From positions 372,001 through 436,000 of the forward strand of contig NZ_VDMS01000004.1 of NCBI RefSeq assembly GCF_006346395.1: a stretch of 64,000 bases of DNA. Reading direction: 5' to 3'. The notes beneath the pieces were generated by a model. That model did not search any database, had not been told where the DNA came from, and saw only the letters and a program-made list of their open reading frames with translations. Below are positions 8,261 through 18,412 of this stretch, piece after piece (within the stretch, counting starts at the first letter, position 1; each line of letters begins with the position of its first letter). This stretch comes from Nocardioides plantarum. Its GTDB lineage: Bacteria; Actinomycetota; Actinomycetes; Propionibacteriales; Nocardioidaceae. A program made the translations under genes and the position numbers.

Positions 8261-9405
8261 CCATGAGCGACCACACCGACACCCCCAAGCGCGTCGTCGT
8301 CTACGGCGCGTCCGGCTACACCGGCCGGCTCATCTGCGAGTACCTGCGCGAGTACGGCGTCCCGTTCGTGGCCGCGGGCCGCGACGGCGCCAAGCTGCAG
8401 GCCTCGATGGACCGCAACGTCGCCGGCATCGAGACTGCCGACTACGAGGTCGTCGAGGTCACCCACGACCTCGCCTCGCTGACCGAGCTCTTCACCGGCG
8501 CGAGCGTGGTGCTCAACACCGTCGGCCCGTTCAGCAAGTGGGGTCCGGAGGTCGTCGAGGCGTGCCTGGCGACCGGCGCCCACTACACCGACACCACCGG
8601 TGAGCAGGACTGGCTGATCACCTGCGACGAGAGGTGGGGAGCCGACTTCGCCGCCGCCGGGCTGCTGCTCGCCCCCGGCATCGCCCAGATGTACACGACC
8701 GGCGAGATCGCGGCCGAGGTCGCACTCGAGCGCCCCGGCCTCGACACCCTCGACATCGCGGTGTTCTGGGGCGGCAGCCCGACCATCGCCTCGACCCAGA
8801 CGATCCTGTTCAACGCGGCCCTGTCCGGGGCGCACTACCTCGAGCAGAACGCCTACGTCCCGTTCGACCCCGACGGCGGTCACGCCCACCTCTCCATCCC
8901 CGGCCAGCACGAGGTCGCCCTCGCGCTGCCGTGGGGCGGCACGTCCCACCCGGTCTGGTACCGGACCGACCCCCGGGTCGCCAACGTCAAGGCGCTCGGT
9001 GGCGTCTTCAACCGTGGGCTGATGCTCGCGGTCCCCCAGATCGTCGCCGGGGCCGTTGCGGCCACGGAGGGGATGAGCTCCGACGACAAGTACGTCGCCC
9101 TGGCCGCGACCGCAGCGCAGGTGATGAGCGAGATGCCGCCACGCGAGAACCCCCGCCTCAACAAGACGCTCGACTCGGTGCACGCCTCGGGTCCGCTCGG
9201 TCGGGCCCACTGCGTCATCCACGGCAACCAGAACTACAAGCAGACCGGGCTGCTCCAGGCGTACGCCGCCTACGCGCTGCTCCAGCAGCCCCCACGTCGC
9301 GTCGGCTTCGCCTCGGGGTGCCAGGCGTTCGGCCACCGCGAGCTGCTCGGCGTCCTGCGCTCCTTCGGTCTCGTCTCCGAGCCCGTGCTGACGGTCGAGG
9401 GCTGA
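8257..9405 (+). CDS. Saccharopine-dehydrogenase-like NAD(P)-binding protein
   Basis: A 382-residue protein opening with a Rossmann motif (VVVYGASGYTGRLICEYL) and NTVGPFSKWGPEVVEACL, as in saccharopine-dehydrogenase-like and trans-acting enoyl reductase families. Despite the name, relatives outside lysine metabolism are usually reductases of lipid-type substrates. The start is GTG at 8257, overlapping the previous stop (GTGA); ATG at 8263 is an alternative. Translational coupling to the SDR gene and the following CoA ligase suggests a shared catabolic or lipid-modifying pathway. No precise reaction can be assigned. Confidence 0.78.
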   Translation: MTMSDHTDTPKRVVVYGASGYTGRLICEYLREYGVPFVAAGRDGAKLQASMDRNVAGIETADYEVVEVTHDLASLTELFTGASVVLNTVGPFSKWGPEVVEACLATGAHYTDTTGEQDWLITCDERWGADFAAAGLLLAPGIAQMYTTGEIAAEVALERPGLDTLDIAVFWGGSPTIASTQTILFNAALSGAHYLEQNAYVPFDPDGGHAHLSIPGQHEVALALPWGGTSHPVWYRTDPRVANVKALGGVFNRGLMLAVPQIVAGAVAATEGMSSDDKYVALAATAAQVMSEMPPRENPRLNKTLDSVHASGPLGRAHCVIHGNQNYKQTGLLQAYAAYALLQQPPRRVGFASGCQAFGHRELLGVLRSFGLVSEPVLTVEG

Positions 9406-9412
9406 GCGCACC

Positions 9413-10948
9413 GTGGGCATGCGGCTCGTCGACTACCTCGACAAGGGCTGGTCGATCGGGCCGGACGCACCCTGCCTGACCACCGACGGCGCGACCAGCT
9501 CGTACGCCGAGGTGCGGGAGCTCAGCCTCCGCATCTCGGCGGCGCTGGCGGCCCGCGGCGTGCGGCCGGGCGACAAGGTGGCGATCCTGTCGGCCAACGA
9601 CCCGGTGGCGTTCACGACCGTGTTCGGGATCAGCCGGGCCGGCGCCGTGTGGTGCCCGATCAACCCACGCAACGAGGCCGCCGAGAACCGTGACCTGCTC
9701 GCCCTGTTCGAGTGCACCGCTCTCGTCTTCCAGGCGTCGTTCGCCCCGCTGGTCGACCAGGTCCGCGGCGACCTCCCGGCCCTAGCGACCTTGGTGTGCC
9801 TCGACGCCGAGGTCGACTTCGCGCTCGGCTGGCACGAGTTCCTCGACGGCGGAGCGCCCGGCCCGGACCCGACGCCGATCGACGACGTGGCCATGGTCGT
9901 CGGCACCGGCGGCACGACCGGTCGACCCAAGGGCGTGCTGCTCACCCATCACAACCTCGAGACGATGAGCGCCATCACGCTGATGAGCTATCCGTGGGAG
10001 GGACGGCCCGTCTACCTGGCCCTGGCGCCGCTCACCCACGCTGCCGGGGTGCTGTGCTTCCCGGTGCTGGCCCGGGGCGGCGAGGTCGTCGTGATGCGCT
10101 CCCCCGACGTCGGCGGCTTCCTCGACCACGTCGAGCGCCACCGGGTGACCCACACGTTCCTGCCGCCGACGCTGATCTACATGGTCCTGGCCCACGAGCG
10201 ACTCGAGAGCACTGATCTCTCCAGCCTGCAGTGCTTCTGGTACGGCGCGGCGCCGATGTCCGCGGTCCGCCTCGAGGAGGCACTGACCCGCATCGGCCCG
10301 GTGATGGCACAGCTCTTCGGCCAGACCGAGGCACCCATGATGATCTCGACGCTGTCGCCCCGCGAGCACTTCCGTCCCGACGGGAGCATCGCCCTCGAAC
10401 GGCTGTCATCAGCGGGGCGTCCGGCTCCGTTGGTGACGGTCTCCATCATGGACGAGCACGGCACCCTGCTGCCCACCGGCGAGACGGGCGAGATCGTCGT
10501 CCGCTCGTCGCTGGTCATGGCCGGCTACCTCCACGACGCCGCCGCCACCGCGGCGGCCTCGGCCCACGGGTGGCACCACACCGGCGACATCGGGCTCCTG
10601 GACGACGAGGGGTTCCTGTTCATCGTCGACCGCGCCAAGGACATGGTGATCACCGGCGGTTTCAACGTCTACTCCACCGAGGTCGAGCAGGCCGTGATGT
10701 CCCATCCCGACGTGCAGGACTGTGCGGTCGTCGGGCTCCCCGACGACACGTGGGGCGAGCGTGTGGTGGCGGTCGTCCAGGCCCGGGCCGGCGCCGTGAT
10801 CGACCCGGCGCAGGTCAAGGCCTTCGTCAAGGACCGGCTCGGCAGCGTGAAGACCCCCAAGCAGGTCGAGGTCTGGGACGACCTGCCGCGCTCCAAGGTC
10901 GGCAAGGTGCTCAAGACCGACATCAAGGCGCAGCTCGGCGCGAGCTGA
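9413..10948 (+). CDS. Acyl-CoA synthetase / AMP-dependent ligase
   Basis: A 511-residue ANL-superfamily enzyme that activates a carboxylic acid as an acyl-AMP and transfers it to CoA. The AMP-binding P-loop is VGTGGTTGRPKGVLLTHH (about residues 162-179). The adenine-binding motif region is FGQTEAP, the hinge region is DRAKDMVITGGFNVYSTEVE, and the C-terminal catalytic lysine lies in RSKVGKVLKT. The start is GTG at 9413 (ATG at 9419 possible), 7 nt after the preceding stop. Operon position with two SDRs and a reductase suggests degradation of a branched, cyclic or steroid-type acid, which is inference. Confidence 0.92.
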   Translation: MGMRLVDYLDKGWSIGPDAPCLTTDGATSSYAEVRELSLRISAALAARGVRPGDKVAILSANDPVAFTTVFGISRAGAVWCPINPRNEAAENRDLLALFECTALVFQASFAPLVDQVRGDLPALATLVCLDAEVDFALGWHEFLDGGAPGPDPTPIDDVAMVVGTGGTTGRPKGVLLTHHNLETMSAITLMSYPWEGRPVYLALAPLTHAAGVLCFPVLARGGEVVVMRSPDVGGFLDHVERHRVTHTFLPPTLIYMVLAHERLESTDLSSLQCFWYGAAPMSAVRLEEALTRIGPVMAQLFGQTEAPMMISTLSPREHFRPDGSIALERLSSAGRPAPLVTVSIMDEHGTLLPTGETGEIVVRSSLVMAGYLHDAAATAAASAHGWHHTGDIGLLDDEGFLFIVDRAKDMVITGGFNVYSTEVEQAVMSHPDVQDCAVVGLPDDTWGERVVAVVQARAGAVIDPAQVKAFVKDRLGSVKTPKQVEVWDDLPRSKVGKVLKTDIKAQLGAS

Positions 10949-10973
10949 GCCGTCCGCCGCCTACGATCCGACC

Positions 10974-11747
<774 letters not shown>

Positions 11748-11775
11748 GGCGCGGTCGGCCGCCGCACGGTGCGGG

Positions 11776-13917
11776 TCAGCGGTCGACGTAGGCCACGCAG
11801 ACCGAGGGCCGCGGGAAGTCGTCGGTGTGCGGCCAGGTGCTCGACTGCTTCTCGAAGGTGGCGCCGGTGATCTCGCCGGGGTGCTGCACGGCGAAGAACA
11901 GCGAGCGGTCGGAGTCGGTGACCAGCGGACCGCACGCCTCGGCACCGAGCGGCACGGTGAGGAACTGCAGGACCTGACCGCGCCGCGCCCCCTCGACCGG
12001 CACCCGGAAGATGCCGTCGTTGGAGCCCAGGACGTTGCCGTCGGTGGAGATCCACAGGTTGCCGGCGCTGTCGAAGCTGACGTTGTCCGGGCAGCTGATC
12101 GGGCTGACCTGGGACTTGTCGAACCCGCCGAACCAGGTCTCGGCGGCGGCCGGGTCGCCGCAGACGAGCATCAGGTTCCAGGCGAAGTAGCGGTCCGCAT
12201 GACCGAGCCGGCCGGTCTCGGCGATCTCCAGGACGTAGCCGTTGCGGTTGCCCGAGGCGGAGGTCAGGGGGGCGCCCGGTGCGGTGCGCACCATCGAGGA
12301 GGCCAGCGGGTTGGCCTCGTCGACCGGCATCGTGGACTTGCCGCGGTCGGAGTTGTTGGTGAGCGCGGCGTAGATGCGGCCGTTGACCGGGTTGGGCTCG
12401 ACGTCCTCGGGGCGGTCCATCTTGGTCGGCGCGAGCTTGTCCGCGGCGAGCCGGGTGAAGATGAGGACGTCGGCGACCGACATACCGGGGACGAAGGAGG
12501 TCGTGTCGGTGCACAGCTTGAGCCAGCGGCCGGTGCCGTCGTACTGCCCGTCGTCGGAGCCGTCACCGGTCAGCTTGGCGACGTACAGCGTGCCGGCGGT
12601 GAGCAGCTCCTTGTTGGCGTTGCGACCGGCGAGGTTGGTGCGCTTGTCGACCTTGGCGGCCGAGACGAACTTGTAGAGGTAGTCGCCGCGCTCGTCGTCG
12701 CCCATGTAGACGACCGCGTGGCCGTTGGCCGAGACGATCACGTTGGCGCCCTCGTGCTTGAAGCGACCCAGCATCGTGTGCTTGCGCGGCCCCATCTTGG
12801 GCGCGTGCGGATCGACCTCGACGATCCAGCCGAAGCGGTGGGGCTCGTGCGGCTCGACGGTCAGGTCGAAGCGCGGGTCGACCGAGCGCCAGCCCTTGCC
12901 GCTCCCGGCGATGCCGTAGCGCGCGTACTCGGCGGTGTAGCGCGGGTCGAGCTCACCGGACTTGTCGAAGTAGCCGTTGAAGTTCTCCTCCCCCGACAGC
13001 ACGGTCCCCCACGGCGTCATCCCGCCGGCGCAGTTGCCGAAGGTGCCGCGCACCAGGGTGCCGGTGGGGTCCGCGGCGGTCCGTAGGCGCTCGTCGCCGG
13101 CGGCCGGCCCGTCGAGGCGGAACCCGGTGCCGGCGTGGATGCGACGGTTCTTGGGCGTCTTGCTCGACGGGGTGATGCGCTTCCACGACCCCGGGGCGGC
13201 ACCACGGCGGATCTGCAGGACCGACATGCCGTGGTTGGCGATCGCGACGGCCTTGATCTCGTCGTCGGTGTAGGTCTCGGCCGGGAACATCAGGTTCTCG
13301 TCGGTGTACTCGTGGTTCACCACCAGCAGGGCGTCGTCGCCGAGAGGCTTGCCGGGCACGAGCGGCAGCACGCCGACGTAGTCGCAGTTGTAGCCGAACT
13401 GGGTGCGCGCGGCGGCCGGGGTCTGCGCCGCGGCGTCGAAGGCCACGGCCCCCGGCACCACCGGGTCGCCCCACCGCACGACCACGGAGCTGGTGTGACC
13501 GGCCGCCGTCGTGACGGCGTCGCGCTTGTTGGGGCGTACGGCGGTGAACGACCGGGTCAGGTCGCCCCCCTTCGCCGCGGCCCGGGCGGCACCCGCGGTC
13601 GCGGTCCCGCTCGGCGCGACGGCGGACGTGGCCGCCGCCGCGCGCCCGGCCCCGGCGACGGACCCGCCGATCACCAGGGCGCCACCACCGAGCAGCGCAC
13701 TCTGCAGCAGCCCGCGACGACCCACGACCTTGGCGATCTCGTCCTGGACGTGGCCGTGGTCGCTGCGGTTGGGCTCGGGGTGGTCGCAGGCGTTGCCGCA
13801 GCGGAACAGGCAGGTCATCGGGTCACGTGAGGAGCGGCTGTGAGCCCCGACGGCGTCGTGGCGGGGGGTGATCGGGAGCAGTCGGCGGCCTACCGAGGGG
13901 CCGGTACTGAGAGTCAT
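11776..13917 (-). CDS. phoX: PhoX family alkaline phosphatase, Tat-exported
   Basis: A 713-residue secreted phosphomonoesterase of the PhoX/DUF839 type, which uses calcium and iron instead of zinc. The N-terminus has the family's cysteine region CLFRCGNACDHPEPN. A twin-arginine signal follows (GRRGLLQSALLGGGALV) with a small-residue stretch. Family stretches seen include VVNHEYTDENLMFP, GGMTPWGTVLSGEENFNGYF, HRFGWIVEVDP, HTMLGRFKHEGANV, RPEDVEPNP and CPDNVSFDSAGNLWISTDG. The ATG at 13917 has TACCTT 7 nt upstream (13925-13930), favouring it over an ATG 41 codons earlier. Divergent from a second phosphatase, so the locus looks like a phosphate-scavenging pair. Confidence 0.93.
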   Translation of the reverse strand: MTLSTGPSVGRRLLPITPRHDAVGAHSRSSRDPMTCLFRCGNACDHPEPNRSDHGHVQDEIAKVVGRRGLLQSALLGGGALVIGGSVAGAGRAAAATSAVAPSGTATAGAARAAAKGGDLTRSFTAVRPNKRDAVTTAAGHTSSVVVRWGDPVVPGAVAFDAAAQTPAAARTQFGYNCDYVGVLPLVPGKPLGDDALLVVNHEYTDENLMFPAETYTDDEIKAVAIANHGMSVLQIRRGAAPGSWKRITPSSKTPKNRRIHAGTGFRLDGPAAGDERLRTAADPTGTLVRGTFGNCAGGMTPWGTVLSGEENFNGYFDKSGELDPRYTAEYARYGIAGSGKGWRSVDPRFDLTVEPHEPHRFGWIVEVDPHAPKMGPRKHTMLGRFKHEGANVIVSANGHAVVYMGDDERGDYLYKFVSAAKVDKRTNLAGRNANKELLTAGTLYVAKLTGDGSDDGQYDGTGRWLKLCTDTTSFVPGMSVADVLIFTRLAADKLAPTKMDRPEDVEPNPVNGRIYAALTNNSDRGKSTMPVDEANPLASSMVRTAPGAPLTSASGNRNGYVLEIAETGRLGHADRYFAWNLMLVCGDPAAAETWFGGFDKSQVSPISCPDNVSFDSAGNLWISTDGNVLGSNDGIFRVPVEGARRGQVLQFLTVPLGAEACGPLVTDSDRSLFFAVQHPGEITGATFEKQSSTWPHTDDFPRPSVCVAYVDR

Positions 13918-13950
13918 GATCGGCAAGGTAGATGAGGCAGGCGCCCACTC

Positions 13951-13973
13951 CTCCACCGCGAGGTGAACGCCCG
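13951..13973 (-). promoter_or_regulatory. Possible PHO-box half site upstream of phoX
   Basis: On the minus strand GTTCACC (13962-13968) is followed 11 nt later by GGTGGAGGAG, about 30 bp upstream of the phoX -10 box. Actinobacterial PhoP boxes are direct repeats of GTTCACC at 11-nt spacing. Only the first unit matches well, so this is a weak candidate supported mainly by its position. Confidence 0.3.
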
Positions 13974-14113
13974 GCGACCATCGGCCGACCGCACCGCGTA
14001 CGACGACGCCGAGCGGCCACCGGATGGCCATGCGGGACACCCCCGACGGACGCCCTTGCGCCCGCCGCTACCGAGAGGTTGCGCGGTGGGACATCCAACG
14101 AGAGGAACCACCT

Positions 14114-15817
14114 GTGCGACGCACACGTACCATCACCATCGTGGCCGCGCTTGCCGCCACCGCCACCCTCGGCGTGACCGCGGCGACCGCCGGCACCGGC
14201 GGCCCGGCACTCCGGGCCGACAGCGGCTTCACCGAGGACCGCTCCGCCGACCTCGCCAAGGCCATCGACCCGGCCAAGCCGAAGAACGTCATCCTCATCA
14301 TCGGCGACGGGATGGACGACTCGATCATCACCGCGGCGCGCAACTACACCTACGGCGCGGGCGGCCGCTTCCCGGCCCTCGACTCGCTTCCCTTCACGGG
14401 GGCGATGACGACGTACGGCCTCAAGGTCGGCGCCGGACCCGACTACCCGATCGCCTACGTCTCCGACTCGGCCCCCACCGCCAGCGGCTGGTCGACCGGC
14501 AAGAAGACCGTCGACAGCCGGCTGTCGCAGGGTCCCAGCGCCGCGTCCAACATCCCCGGCGAGAACTACGAGACGGTCCTCGAGAAGTACCAGACGCAGG
14601 GCAAGCTCGTCGGCAACATCTCGACCGCGGAGATCACCGACGCGACGCCGGCAGCAGCCGCCTCGCACATCAGCCAGCGCGCGTGCCAGGGCCCGACCGA
14701 CATGACGGCCTGCGCCGTGGAGAAGAAGTCGGCCACGCCCGCGGGCCTCGGCTCCATCGCCGAGCAGCTCGTCGACCACAAGATCGACGTCCTCATGGGC
14801 GGCGGCAAGAACCGCTTCGTGCAGGCGACCGACGCCGGGCCGACCGTGCTCGACAGCGCCGCGACCAAGGGCTACCGCCTGGTCGAGGACTCCAGCCAGA
14901 TGAACGCCGTCACCTCGCTCGAGGGCGGACCGGTGCTCGGTCTCTTCGCACCCGCCAACATGACCACGCGCTTCGCTCCGATGGTGGCCACGGCCACCGG
15001 TGCGGGCGGCCCCTACGCGTCGTGCGCCAACGCCGACCGCGGCGACCAGCCCGACTTCTCGCGGATGACCCGCAAGGCGATCGAGCTGCTCGACAACGAC
15101 AAGGGCTTCTTCCTGCAGGCCGAGAGCGCCATGGTCGACAAGCAGGAGCACTCCGCCGACATCTGCGGCGCGATCGGTGACGTCGTCGAGCTCGACGAGG
15201 CCGTCCAGGAGGCCCTGAACTTCCAGGCCGACAACCCGGACACCCTCATCCTCGTCACCGCCGACCACGGCCACTCGACGCAGATCATCCCCGCCGCGGC
15301 CAACGCCAAGCTGAGCACGACGCTGATGACGGCCGACGGCGACCCGATGACGGTCGGCTACTCGACCGCCGAGGCCGGTCAGTCGCAGAGCCACACCGGC
15401 ACCCAGGTCCGCGTGGCCGCGTCCGGCCCGCAGGGCGCCAACGTCACCGGCGTCATCGACCAGACCGACCTGTTCGCCACCCTGCTCGGCCGTACGCCGA
15501 GCGAGCTGCCGCCCGGTGAGCCCGCCCCCTCGACGCCGCTCAAGCCGGCCGTCCAGGTCGCCGCGGCGACGTCGGTCAAGGCGTCCTCGCTGCGCAACGG
15601 CCTCGCGGTCTCCGTGGCGGCCTCGGGCGCCAAGAAGGTCACGGTCACGCTGTCCAACCACGGCCGGGTCCTGGTCACCCGGGCGCTCTACAGCAACGGC
15701 GGCGACGCCCTGCTGAAGACGGCCCAGAAGGTCAGCGGCACGCTGGTCGTCAAGGTCGTCGCCACCGGCGACGGCGGCTCGGCGACCGACACGCGGAACG
15801 TGCGCACCACGAGCTGA
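14114..15817 (+). CDS. PhoA-type alkaline phosphatase with extra C-terminal domain, secreted
   Basis: A 567-residue precursor. The start used is GTG at 14114, preceded by GAGAGGAA, because it gives an immediate signal peptide (RRTRTITIVAALAATATLGV); an ATG at 14024 would bury it. Metal and catalytic motifs are in order: IIGDGMDDS, the phosphoserine motif DSAPTASGWSTGKKT, ESAMVDKQEHS, TADHGHSTQI and SQSHTGTQV. After the catalytic domain (ending near residue 470) there is a proline-rich linker and a ~90-residue beta-rich domain (TSVKASSLRNGLAVSVAASG), probably for wall or matrix attachment. It hydrolyses phosphomonoesters outside the cell and is divergent from phoX. Confidence 0.92.
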   Translation: MRRTRTITIVAALAATATLGVTAATAGTGGPALRADSGFTEDRSADLAKAIDPAKPKNVILIIGDGMDDSIITAARNYTYGAGGRFPALDSLPFTGAMTTYGLKVGAGPDYPIAYVSDSAPTASGWSTGKKTVDSRLSQGPSAASNIPGENYETVLEKYQTQGKLVGNISTAEITDATPAAAASHISQRACQGPTDMTACAVEKKSATPAGLGSIAEQLVDHKIDVLMGGGKNRFVQATDAGPTVLDSAATKGYRLVEDSSQMNAVTSLEGGPVLGLFAPANMTTRFAPMVATATGAGGPYASCANADRGDQPDFSRMTRKAIELLDNDKGFFLQAESAMVDKQEHSADICGAIGDVVELDEAVQEALNFQADNPDTLILVTADHGHSTQIIPAAANAKLSTTLMTADGDPMTVGYSTAEAGQSQSHTGTQVRVAASGPQGANVTGVIDQTDLFATLLGRTPSELPPGEPAPSTPLKPAVQVAAATSVKASSLRNGLAVSVAASGAKKVTVTLSNHGRVLVTRALYSNGGDALLKTAQKVSGTLVVKVVATGDGGSATDTRNVRTTS

Positions 15818-15838
15818 CGCTCTGACTCACCCCTCCGG

Positions 15839-15879
15839 CCGGGCCGGCGCCCACGCACCTCGCGTGGTCGCCGGCCCGG
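15839..15879. terminator. Bidirectional stem-loop between the phosphatase and AraC genes
   Basis: An 11-bp perfect outer stem (CCGGGCCGGCG 15839-15849 with CGCCGGCCCGG 15869-15879) encloses a 6-bp inner stem (CCACGC with GCGTGG). It lies between convergent 3' ends. There is no T tract, as is common in high-GC actinobacteria. Confidence 0.75.
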
Positions 15880-15892
15880 TCTGCGTCTGTCG

Positions 15893-16819
15893 TCACCGGT
15901 CCCACCTCGCGCGCGCGTGCAGGTAGGCCGGCGCACTCGCGTAGCCGAGCCGGGCCGCCAGGTCGGCCACGGGCAGCGTGGCCCGCCGGGCGGTGAGCGC
16001 GGCCGCCATCGAGGAGCGCACCTCGTCGACGAGCTCGCGGTAGCCGACGCCTTCCTGGGCCAGGCGACGGCGCAGGGTCCGCTCGGTCCAGCCGAGCGCG
16101 GCCGCGACGTCGGGCATCGGGGCGCCGTCGCGCAGCCGTTGCGTCACCAGGACCCGGACGTCGGCAGCCAACCCGGTGCGGGCCCGGCGACGGTCGACCA
16201 CGTCGCGGCACACCGCCTCGGCGGTACGCAGTCCCTCGGCGCTCCGGTCGGGCAGCGGACGGTCGAGCTGGTCGGCCTCGAAGACGACCGACGCCCGGTC
16301 ACCCGAGACCTCCAGGACCGCGCCCACCCCGCCGGGCACCAGGCCGTCCAGCACCCGACGCACGGCCTCGGCGTCGCGCTCCAGCAGGAACCGGCGTACG
16401 TCGCGGGGCAGGCCCGTACCGTCGTGCTCGACCACCACCCGCTCCCCCGCGACCTCGGCCCGCGGGAGCGCGAAGGCGAACGACAGGTCGATGAAGTGCG
16501 CCGCGGTCGCCATCGCGTCGAGCACCGTGCGCGAGGACTGCACGGCGTACCCGAAGGCACCGAAGGTGCTCGCCGAGTACGTCGCCCCCACCGCGAGCCC
16601 GACCTCGCCCAGCTCGCGGCGCAGGGTGCGGACCACCCGCAGCTCCTGGGCGGCGGTCACCTCGCGGTCGGGGTCGGCCAGCTGCTCGGGGTCCAGGCCG
16701 GTGCCGCTGAGGCACCGTCGTGCGTCGAGACCGTGCGCGGCGGCGTACCGGCACAGCACGGCGACCCCCGCGACGGTGCGCGTGAACGTCCAGTCCGCGG
16801 CGGCCGGCTCGAGACGCAT
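15893..16819 (-). CDS. AraC family regulator (arabinose-binding-domain type, VirS-like)
   Basis: A 308-residue regulator with an N-terminal ligand-type domain (SFAFALPRAEVAGERVVVEHDG) and a C-terminal AraC helix-turn-helix (PMPDVAAALGWTERTLRRRL and LPVADLAARLGYASAPAYLH). The start is placed at 16819 because GATAAT lies 7 nt upstream (16827-16832); an ATG five codons earlier would overlap that -10 box. It is divergent from a flavin monooxygenase gene with facing leaderless promoters, the same arrangement as virS-mymA of mycobacteria, so it probably controls that gene. The protein ends rather abruptly after the second helix-turn-helix (HARARWDR). Confidence 0.88.
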   Translation of the reverse strand: MRLEPAAADWTFTRTVAGVAVLCRYAAAHGLDARRCLSGTGLDPEQLADPDREVTAAQELRVVRTLRRELGEVGLAVGATYSASTFGAFGYAVQSSRTVLDAMATAAHFIDLSFAFALPRAEVAGERVVVEHDGTGLPRDVRRFLLERDAEAVRRVLDGLVPGGVGAVLEVSGDRASVVFEADQLDRPLPDRSAEGLRTAEAVCRDVVDRRRARTGLAADVRVLVTQRLRDGAPMPDVAAALGWTERTLRRRLAQEGVGYRELVDEVRSSMAAALTARRATLPVADLAARLGYASAPAYLHARARWDR

Positions 16820-16889
16820 GTCCGGAATTATCATCCGCTCGATCCCATGACCCTGTCCCGGGCCGCGCCGCGGCGCCTAGGTTCGGCCC

Positions 16890-18353
16890 ATGGCAGACAA
16901 CAACAGCCCTCGGGTCGTCGTCATCGGAGCCGGGTTCGGCGGCCTCGGCGCGGCGCGGGCGCTGCGCGAGCGCGGCGTCACCGACATCACGGTGCTCGAG
17001 CGGGCCGACGCGATCGGCGGGGTGTGGCGCGACAACACCTATCCCGACGCGGCGTGCGACGTGCCCTCACCGCTCTACTCGTGGTCGTGGGCGGTCAACC
17101 CGAGGTGGGACCGCCGCTACGCCAAGCAGCCCGAGATCCTGGCCTACCTGCGCGACGCGGCCGAGCGCGAGGGACTCACCGGCCTCGTCGTCACCGGCGC
17201 CGAGGTCGTCTCGTGCACCTGGGACGACGACGCCGCGGTCTGGCACGTCGGGTGCGCCGACGAGACGACGTACGACGCGGAGGTGGTCGTCTCGGCGCTC
17301 GGCCAGCTCTCCAACCCGGTCGTCCCGCGCATCCCCGGCATCGACGACTTCGCGGGCCCGGCGTTCCACTCCGCGCAGTGGCGCCACGACGTCGACCTCA
17401 CCGGCCGGCGGGTGGCGGTCATCGGCACCGGCGCCAGCGCGATCCAGCTCGTGCCCGGCATCGTCGACCGGGTGGGGGCGCTGACGGTGTTCCAGCGCTC
17501 CGCGCCGTACGTCGTCCCGAAGCCCGACCAGCAGTACAAGCCCCACCACCACCGGGCCTTCGCCCGCTGGCCGGCCCTGCTGCAGGCCGAGCGCCGGACC
17601 GTCTTCTGGGCCAGCGAGAAGCTCAACGCCGCCCTCGGCGGCCAGGTCCGCTGGTCGAAGGCGTTCCTGGCGACGATCCGCGTGGCGTGGAGGCTGCACC
17701 TGCGGCGCCAGGTGCCCGACGCCGCCCTGCGCGCCAGGCTCGTGCCCGACTACGAGATCGGCTGCAAGCGGATCCTGTTCTCCAACGACTGGTACCCCGC
17801 CCTGTCCCGCGAGCACGTCGACGTCGTGACCGGCGCGGTGACCGGCGTCGAGCCCTCCGGCGTACGCACCGAGGACGGCACGCTGCACGAGGCCGACGTG
17901 ATCGTCTGGGGCACCGGCTTCGCCGCGACCGGTTTCCTCGCCGGCGTCGCCGTGACCGGCGTCGACGGCGCCGACCTGCACCAGCACTGGGCCGACGGCG
18001 CCCACGCCCACCTCGGTGTGACCGTGCCGGGCTTTCCCAACTTCTTCTGCATCTACGGCCCCAACACCAACCTCGGCGGCAGCTCGATCATCTCCATGAT
18101 GGAGGCCCAGGCGGGCTACGTCGCCGAGGCGGTCTCGCAGCTCGGCGACGGCACGCGCACCATCGAGGTGCTGCCCGAGGTGGCCGAGGCCTACGACCGC
18201 GAGATGCAGACCCGGCTGCGGGCCTCGGCCTGGAACGGCTGCGACAGCTGGTACGTCGACGGCTCCCGCATCACCACCAACTGGCCGGGCCGGGTCTCGG
18301 AGTACCAGCGGCGCACCGCCAACGTCGACTGGGACGAGCTGGCGGCGCGGTAA
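16890..18353 (+). CDS. Flavin-containing / Baeyer-Villiger-type monooxygenase
   Basis: A 487-residue FAD/NADPH enzyme. The FAD motif VIGAGFGGLGAARALRERG is at the N-terminus. The Baeyer-Villiger fingerprint FAGPAFHSAQW (F-x-G-x-x-x-H-x-x-x-W) is near residue 155, and the NADPH motif VIGTGASAIQLVPGI near 175. It would insert oxygen into a ketone, or hydroxylate, using NADPH. TAGGTT at 16878-16883 lies 6 nt before the ATG (leaderless). The divergent AraC regulator makes a virS-mymA-like pair. The substrate is unknown. Confidence 0.9.
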   Translation: MADNNSPRVVVIGAGFGGLGAARALRERGVTDITVLERADAIGGVWRDNTYPDAACDVPSPLYSWSWAVNPRWDRRYAKQPEILAYLRDAAEREGLTGLVVTGAEVVSCTWDDDAAVWHVGCADETTYDAEVVVSALGQLSNPVVPRIPGIDDFAGPAFHSAQWRHDVDLTGRRVAVIGTGASAIQLVPGIVDRVGALTVFQRSAPYVVPKPDQQYKPHHHRAFARWPALLQAERRTVFWASEKLNAALGGQVRWSKAFLATIRVAWRLHLRRQVPDAALRARLVPDYEIGCKRILFSNDWYPALSREHVDVVTGAVTGVEPSGVRTEDGTLHEADVIVWGTGFAATGFLAGVAVTGVDGADLHQHWADGAHAHLGVTVPGFPNFFCIYGPNTNLGGSSIISMMEAQAGYVAEAVSQLGDGTRTIEVLPEVAEAYDREMQTRLRASAWNGCDSWYVDGSRITTNWPGRVSEYQRRTANVDWDELAAR

Positions 18354-18412
18354 CGCGCCCGGTTGCGTGGATCGACCGGCGCAATCGAACGAGTTGGGGG
18401 CCACACGGCCCG

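Noticed and set aside
13823..15661. A 612-codon minus-strand frame opposite the PhoA-type phosphatase
   Set aside because: Repetitive Gly/Arg/Val composition typical of an antisense frame; the plus-strand frame has all catalytic motifs.
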